Origin: Alphaproteobacteria bacterium bin52
Lineage (GTDB): Bacteria > Pseudomonadota > Alphaproteobacteria > Thalassobaculales > Thalassobaculaceae
Direction of reading: 5' to 3'
Assembly: GCA_002238645.1 (NCBI GenBank)
Contig: MPMT01000030.1
Coordinates: 1-52,228 of the forward strand
DNA: 52,228 nucleotides
Of this stretch, positions 48,321 through 52,228 are shown in pieces. A program made the translations under genes and the position numbers. The notes below the pieces were generated by a model. It ran no database searches, was not told the origin of the DNA, and worked only from the letters and a program-made list of their open reading frames with translations. The first letter of the stretch is position 1, and the number at the start of each line of letters is the position of its first letter.

Positions 48321-49427
48321 ATGATCGTGGATTCCCATGCGCACATCTTCGAAAAGTGGTCCGGTGCCTGTGGGCTCCCCTCGCGCGAGCTGCACCTGAA
48401 ATACCTGCAAAAGAACCTGACCCGGCCTGCGGCCAGGGTCTTCCGGCTGCGGGACGGCGCGTCGTCGTCGGCCCAGCACCTGTTTCGCGAGGGTACGACA
48501 ACCTGGGAAGGATTGCGCACCGACATTGATTTTCGCGTCGGACCCTATGGCCGCATCGAGTTCAGGGCCGGTGGCGAAGACTACTACGTCCAGTACATGC
48601 CGGCGGCGATGTATGAGATCGAATCAACGCCCGAGGGCATGATCACCCACATGAACGCCGCCGGGATCGACCACATCGTCCTTCAGGCCGGGTTCACCTA
48701 CGGTTACATGAACGACTATAACGCACTTGCCCAGCGCCAGTTTCCGCACCGGTTTACCGGCCTGTTTCACGTCGACGAGGCTCGGGCCGACACCGACTAC
48801 TGGATGACGGAAGCAAACCGCGCAATCCACAAGCTGGACCTGAAGGGCCTTTATTACTCCGTCGAACAGTTCAGCCGCTACGGCTTCGATGTCTGGATGG
48901 ACGACGAACGGTTCGACGGTTTCTGGTCGCTGGTCGAGGAAACCGGGCGTCCGGTCTTCATAGAGTTCTCGGCCATCCCCGACTACGACCGGCCAAGCTA
49001 TGTGAAGGTGATGGCTCGCTTTGGGAACCTGGTAGGCCGCTATCCGGGAATTCGATGGGTGTGTGTCATGACGCCGCCCGTGCAGTTCTTCTCCAGCAAT
49101 GGCCAATGGGATATTCCGGAGCCGGTCGACGCTATCTACCGCCGGGACAACGTCTGGCTTGAGGTCTGTTACCCCATATCCTGGGGCGGTCGGTACGACT
49201 ATCCCTATCCCGAATTGCAGGTCCTGGTGCAGGACCTGCACCGGCTTTATGGCGCAGGGACGCTGGTCTGGGGTTCGGACATGCCCAATGTAGAACGATT
49301 CTGTACCTACAAGCAGAGCCTGGACTATGTGCGCCGTTACTGCGATTCCATGAGCGAGTCGGAGATGGACCGCGTTCTGGGTGCAAACCTGCTGGAAATT
49401 CTGCCTGTTCCTCCCCGAGAGGCATGA
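48321..49427 (+). CDS. Amidohydrolase family protein (amidohydrolase_2)
   Basis: A 368-residue metal-dependent hydrolase of the ACMSD-like amidohydrolase_2 group. The HxH metal motif is in MIVDSHAHIFEKW, and the late Asp is in LVWGSDMPNVERF. FIEFSAIPDYDRPSY and YPGIRWVCV fill the barrel core. The family hydrolyses or decarboxylates ring-type carboxylates and lactones; the substrate is unknown. The ATG at 48321 has an excellent GGGAGGGG ribosome site. It lies 80 bp after the decayed binding-protein gene, which may once have fed it its substrate. Confidence 0.87.
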   Translation: MIVDSHAHIFEKWSGACGLPSRELHLKYLQKNLTRPAARVFRLRDGASSSAQHLFREGTTTWEGLRTDIDFRVGPYGRIEFRAGGEDYYVQYMPAAMYEIESTPEGMITHMNAAGIDHIVLQAGFTYGYMNDYNALAQRQFPHRFTGLFHVDEARADTDYWMTEANRAIHKLDLKGLYYSVEQFSRYGFDVWMDDERFDGFWSLVEETGRPVFIEFSAIPDYDRPSYVKVMARFGNLVGRYPGIRWVCVMTPPVQFFSSNGQWDIPEPVDAIYRRDNVWLEVCYPISWGGRYDYPYPELQVLVQDLHRLYGAGTLVWGSDMPNVERFCTYKQSLDYVRRYCDSMSESEMDRVLGANLLEILPVPPREA

Positions 49428-49476
49428 GCGGTTGTGTCCCGATTGGTCGTAGGAGCCCAGGCTTGCGTTGATAGCC

Positions 49477-49787
49477 TCAGAGCTTGTTCCGAAATTCGAA
49501 CAACGTCTGCCGGGCATAGAAGCTCATGAATCCGCGCGCTACGTTCATGCAGTTCATCCCCGGGTGGCGGGCTCACTTTCCATCAACGCGGTGAAGTCAG
49601 CGCTGTCGTGTGTCACCGGAACGTAGTCGTCATCGATCGCGCGCCGGACCAACACCTGTTCCTGCCGGGATCGCAGTTCAAGCCAGATCACGTGAGTGGA
49701 CACCGGGAACCCGCGCCCGCGTGCCATGGCCGTCAGGGTGGGGCTCAGGCATTCGTCGATCAGGAACTTCGCCGGGTCGAAGACAGT
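49477..49787 (-). pseudogene. Decayed DUF5615 PIN-like toxin gene
   Basis: The DUF5615 sequence is visible but broken. The first part reads KFLIDECLSPTLTAMARGRG, FPVSTHVIWLELRSRQEQVL, VRRAIDDDYVPVTHDSADF and then stops at 49554-49556. A different frame continues HPGMNCMNVARGFMSFYARQ up to a TGA at 49477-49479. There is no start codon: where homologues have V/M-K-F, this copy has GCG-AAG-TTC, as if GTG had mutated to GCG. It overlaps the DUF433 antitoxin gene, the normal toxin-after-antitoxin layout. It is presumably inactive. Confidence 0.65.
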
Positions 49788-50134
49788 TCATCGAGGGCGA
49801 TCTCGCTCGACGCGATGGGCTCTCGTCCGCGCCAGCAGAGATTTCGACGCGGACGGCCCCGCCGCGGATAGGCTCGTGCGTAGAAGTTGGCGAGCTCGAT
49901 CTGCGCTTCCGAGAGCTGCGGGAACGCCGCCCGGATTGATCCGGTGTCATCTCCATTGGCAATCATCTCCGCAATGTCGTGAGCCGGAATGCGGGTTCCG
50001 GCGATGCACGGGGTTCCGGAGAGCACAGCGTCGTCGCACGACACCGCCTCACGCGACTTCGCGAGAAGGGACAGGCCCTTGCGCACGTCGCCCTTCACCG
50101 ACCGCACATCGACCGAAACATGGCGCTCACTCAC
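49760..50134 (-). CDS. DUF433 antitoxin, C-terminal part
   Basis: A 124-residue frame with the DUF433 core: LSGTPCIAGTRIPAHDIAEM, then IANGDDTGSIRAAFPQLSEA and QIELANFYARAYPRRGRPRR. In many alphaproteobacteria such a domain is fused to an N-terminal HTH part. Here that part is a separate frame (50127-50396) overlapping this one by eight bases, so either the two are coupled genes or a frameshift split one gene. The start is a GTG at 50134 inside that overlap, with no good ribosome site. The tail after PRRGRPRR overlaps the decayed toxin. Confidence 0.7.
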   Translation of the reverse strand: MSERHVSVDVRSVKGDVRKGLSLLAKSREAVSCDDAVLSGTPCIAGTRIPAHDIAEMIANGDDTGSIRAAFPQLSEAQIELANFYARAYPRRGRPRRNLCWRGREPIASSEIALDELSSTRRSS

Positions 50135-50396
50135 GTGCCGCTATCGTTTGAGGGTGATCAAACACAAAGCGAACGAGCCGTCGGCGCCCCTCCAGGGTGA
50201 GGATTTCGGTCGTCTCGTGGGCGAGCTTCAGGCCCACCAAACCGTCGTGGTGGATGGTGCGTGCGCGATTGCCGCTGCGCGCGGCATCGCCGAGCAGCCC
50301 CGCGTCAATGATGCGGTGCACCTGCTTGAGAGGTACCCCGGTGACGCAGGCCGCCTCATTCGGCGAAAGACCCGGGACCGTGAAGGTAGGTCTCAT
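50127..50396 (-). CDS. HTH-containing N-terminal part of a DUF433-type antitoxin
   Basis: An 89-residue frame with a MerR-like helix-turn-helix: LSPNEAACVTGVPLKQVHRI, then IDAGLLGDAARSGNRARTIH and DGLVGLKLAHETTEILTLEG. The sequence resembles the first third of long DUF433 antitoxins, which bind their own promoter. The ATG at 50396 has AGAGGAAAG as ribosome site, itself part of an inverted repeat. The end overlaps the DUF433 frame by eight bases (GTGAGTGA). Confidence 0.7.
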   Translation of the reverse strand: MRPTFTVPGLSPNEAACVTGVPLKQVHRIIDAGLLGDAARSGNRARTIHHDGLVGLKLAHETTEILTLEGRRRLVRFVFDHPQTIAARE

Positions 50397-50398
50397 TA

Positions 50399-50420
50399 TC
50401 TTTCCTCTATTTCGGAAAGA
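50399..50420. promoter_or_regulatory. Inverted repeat covering the ribosome site of the antitoxin gene
   Basis: TCTTTCC (50399-50405) and GGAAAGA (50414-50420) are perfect seven-base arms around eight bases. It sits two bases before the ATG at 50396 and contains the AGAGGAAAG ribosome site, so a bound repressor or an RNA hairpin would block expression. Confidence 0.5.
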
Positions 50421-50594
50421 ACATAGTGGATAGCGAACCGCGCCGCCAGTGCCGAACCGGGCAACGGGGCCAGCATGGACCTGACGCGGCTTGTGATTGG
50501 GCATGGGTGGCGGGAGAGTGAAAACGGTACTGGCACGTCGGAAGGAACGGTCGATTCCGCTCCCCGGCCCGGGATTCGGGCCGGGGCCCGTACC

Positions 50595-51347
50595 TCAGCC
50601 GTGGCGGGGCTCGTCCCACCAGGGGTAGAAGGCCGGCATCGCCTTGCCGGGCGTGGAGCCGAAGGCGGGCGGGCGCTTCTCCAGGAAGGAGGCGATGCCC
50701 TCGCGCGCATCCGCCGAGGCGCCGGTGTAGGCCATGCCGAGGGAGTCGATCCGGTGCGCGGTCATCGGGTGGTCCTCTCCCAGCATCTTCCACATCATCT
50801 GCCGGCAGAGTGCGACCGACATCGGCGAGGCGTTGTCCGCGATCTCGCGGCCGAGCGCGCGCGCCGCCGGCAGCAGTTCCTCCGGCGCATGCAGCGAGCG
50901 CACCAGACCGCCGGCCAAGGCCTCCTCCGCAGAAAAGACGCGGCCCGTCGCCACCCACTCCATCGCCCGCTGCATGCCAACCAGGCGCGGCAGGAACCAG
51001 GAGGACGCCGCCTCCATCACCACGCCGCGCCGGGAGAAGACGAAGCCGAACCGGGCTTCCGTCGAGGCGAGGCGCATGTCCATCGGCAGGATCTGCGTCG
51101 CGCCGAAGCCGACTGCCGGGCCGTTCACTGCCGCGATCACCGGCTTCTTCATGTCGAACAGCCGGAGCGCCACCAGGCCGCCGTCGTCGCGGTCGGCCGC
51201 GTCCAGCGCGTCAATATATTCGCCGATCATGGCCGCATTGACGGCGTTCAGCCGGTCCGGCCGGTCGAGCGTGAGCGTGAGCAGGCCGTTCTCGACCTCG
51301 GCTGTCAACGTCTCATACGACAACGGCGCATCCCTCCGAAAAGACAT
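50595..51347 (-). CDS. Enoyl-CoA hydratase/isomerase family protein with an internal deletion
   Basis: A 250-residue crotonase-fold protein. The first 55 residues (LTLTLDRPDRLNAVNAAMIG) and the region from about residue 56 (LVALRLFDMKKPVIAAVNGP, AVGFGATQILPMDMRLAS, FGFVFSRRGVVMEAASSW) are normal. Between them the usual 45-55 residues that hold the first oxyanion-hole motif (type FCAGADL) are absent, the frame passing straight from ADRDD to GGLVALR near position 51182. Family length is about 300. Without that loop, catalysis by the normal route is unlikely. The ATG is at 51347. Confidence 0.85.
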   Translation of the reverse strand: MSFRRDAPLSYETLTAEVENGLLTLTLDRPDRLNAVNAAMIGEYIDALDAADRDDGGLVALRLFDMKKPVIAAVNGPAVGFGATQILPMDMRLASTEARFGFVFSRRGVVMEAASSWFLPRLVGMQRAMEWVATGRVFSAEEALAGGLVRSLHAPEELLPAARALGREIADNASPMSVALCRQMMWKMLGEDHPMTAHRIDSLGMAYTGASADAREGIASFLEKRPPAFGSTPGKAMPAFYPWWDEPRHG

Positions 51348-51435
51348 GCGCCGTCCCCTACAGCATTTCTGCTGCAGGCGAAACCGCCGCCCCCTTGGTC
51401 CGGCCCGGAGACGGGGGAGGGGGCGGCGCCTTGCG

Positions 51436-52228
51436 TTACATCGCCGAGGTGCGGCCGTAGATGGAGAGGGATATCGCCTCGAACTCCACGCCGTCGCCGG
51501 TGATATCGTCGAACATGAAGTCGTCGGGCTTGGAGGTGGACTGCAGCACCTTGCCTTCCGGGCCACGCGGCAGCTCGTTGGTCGGACCGAATTCGGCCTC
51601 GAGCGCCGCCACCTCATCCGGCGTCAGCGCGACCAGCGAGCACGGCATGCCCTTCATGTGGGGGATGCCCTGTTCGCGGTCGATCAGCGCCTCCTCGTCG
51701 TCGGGCGTCACCTGCCCGTCATTGAAGGCCCACATGCCGGACATGTTCTCCAACCCCGGCCGCGATTCCGGCTTCCACCAGCCATGCGGCACCCGCACCA
51801 GGCCCTTCGGCATAGAGGAGCGTCCAAAGACGCGGGCCACCATGGCGCCGGTCGAGGTCTCAAGCCGGGCCCAAGCGCCTTCCTCGAAGCCGAGCCGCTC
51901 CATGTCCGCAGGCGCGATCATGAACATCGGGTCCGCCGCGCGCCGGCGAAGCTCCGGGATATGGCGGTGGCCGGAGCGGAAATACTCGTCCTCGGGCCAG
52001 CCTATGAACAACGCCATCGGGAAGCGCTCGCAGGGCTCCGCCGCCTCGCGGTAATAGGGCAGTGGGTCGAAGCCGAGATTTTCGAGCACCTCGGAATAGA
52101 ACTCCACCTTGCCGGACGGCGTGGCGAAGCCGTTCCTGAGATACTGCTTCTCCTCGGGATCGGGCGCCTGGCCTTTATGCAGGTTGGGCGGCCGCCCGCT
52201 CGCGATAACGTCGTTCCAGGTCGCCCCG
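51436..52228 (-). CDS. Molybdopterin-dependent oxidoreductase, C-terminal part (cut by window edge)
   Basis: The frame is open to the right edge and ends at 51436, giving about 263 visible residues. They form the C-terminal molybdopterin-dinucleotide-binding domain: GFATPSGKVEFYSEVLENLG, then PMALFIGWPEDEYF in place of the usual TG-R start, MFMIAPADMERLGFEEGAWA, and VPHGWWKPE, the conserved H-G-W motif. The enzyme is of the DMSO-reductase/formate-dehydrogenase superfamily; the catalytic part and Fe-S ligands lie outside the window. An enoyl-CoA hydratase follows 88 bp downstream. Confidence 0.88.
   Translation of the reverse strand, partial: GATWNDVIASGRPPNLHKGQAPDPEEKQYLRNGFATPSGKVEFYSEVLENLGFDPLPYYREAAEPCERFPMALFIGWPEDEYFRSGHRHIPELRRRAADPMFMIAPADMERLGFEEGAWARLETSTGAMVARVFGRSSMPKGLVRVPHGWWKPESRPGLENMSGMWAFNDGQVTPDDEEALIDREQGIPHMKGMPCSLVALTPDEVAALEAEFGPTNELPRGPEGKVLQSTSKPDDFMFDDITGDGVEFEAISLSIYGRTSAM

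Overview
This 52 kb window comes from a GC-rich alphaproteobacterium, most likely from the Rhodospirillales or a near relative. Four things point there: the gene order ffh-rpsP-rimM-trmD-rplS-leuCDB-asd, the gyrA-coaD pair, CarD plus the seven-iron ferredoxin FdxA, and the long two-domain form of dCTP deaminase. This assignment rests on gene order and protein character; no database was searched.

Layout. 1-1829: a minus-strand polar amino-acid ABC transporter (binding protein, two permeases, the second cut by the window edge). 2485-5013: an agmatinase facing a solitary RecF/OLD-like ATPase. 5338-13513: a plus-strand core operon joining protein targeting, ribosome and tRNA maturation, leucine synthesis and aspartate-semialdehyde dehydrogenase. 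13523-22006: a minus-strand housekeeping block (pyridoxal kinase, lipoprotein, Hsp33, argF, argD, dCTP deaminase, peroxiredoxin, DsbD/ScsB-like thiol reductase). 22082-27545: accessory DNA with a TnpB element bounded by about 60 bp inverted repeats, an LLM flavin oxidoreductase, scars of an IS1182-type transposase and a tyrosine recombinase, a lower-GC cluster of three small unknown genes (two secreted), and a higBA toxin-antitoxin pair. 28050-33143: gyrA, coaD, tRNA-Lys(TTT), a DUF938 methyltransferase-like gene, a TerB-like gene and fdxA. 33174-36726: a minus-strand CoA-transferase/EamA exporter/amidase operon that lies between fdxA and carD. 37008-43783: carD, proline iminopeptidase, a PagL-type lipid A deacylase and a complete nickel-pincer lactate racemase operon (larA-larC-larE-larB) ending in a DUF2062 membrane protein. 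43857-47416: a second LLM monooxygenase, a maleate isomerase/Asp-Glu racemase family protein and glycerol kinase, all minus strand. 47820-52228: more decayed DNA, with a broken solute-binding protein gene, an intact amidohydrolase, a decayed DUF433/DUF5615 toxin-antitoxin locus, an enoyl-CoA hydratase with an internal deletion, and the 3' end of a molybdopterin oxidoreductase.

How it fits together. The core blocks are ordinary, tightly coupled alphaproteobacterial operons with many 1-13 bp overlaps. The lar operon carries everything needed to build the nickel cofactor (LarB, LarE, LarC) and use it (LarA). The most unusual structure is the TnpB locus: the gene is interrupted by one amber codon but keeps all its catalytic residues, and its 3' end plus right boundary is repeated, inverted, on the other side of the gene. 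I found no rRNA, CRISPR array or SRP RNA.
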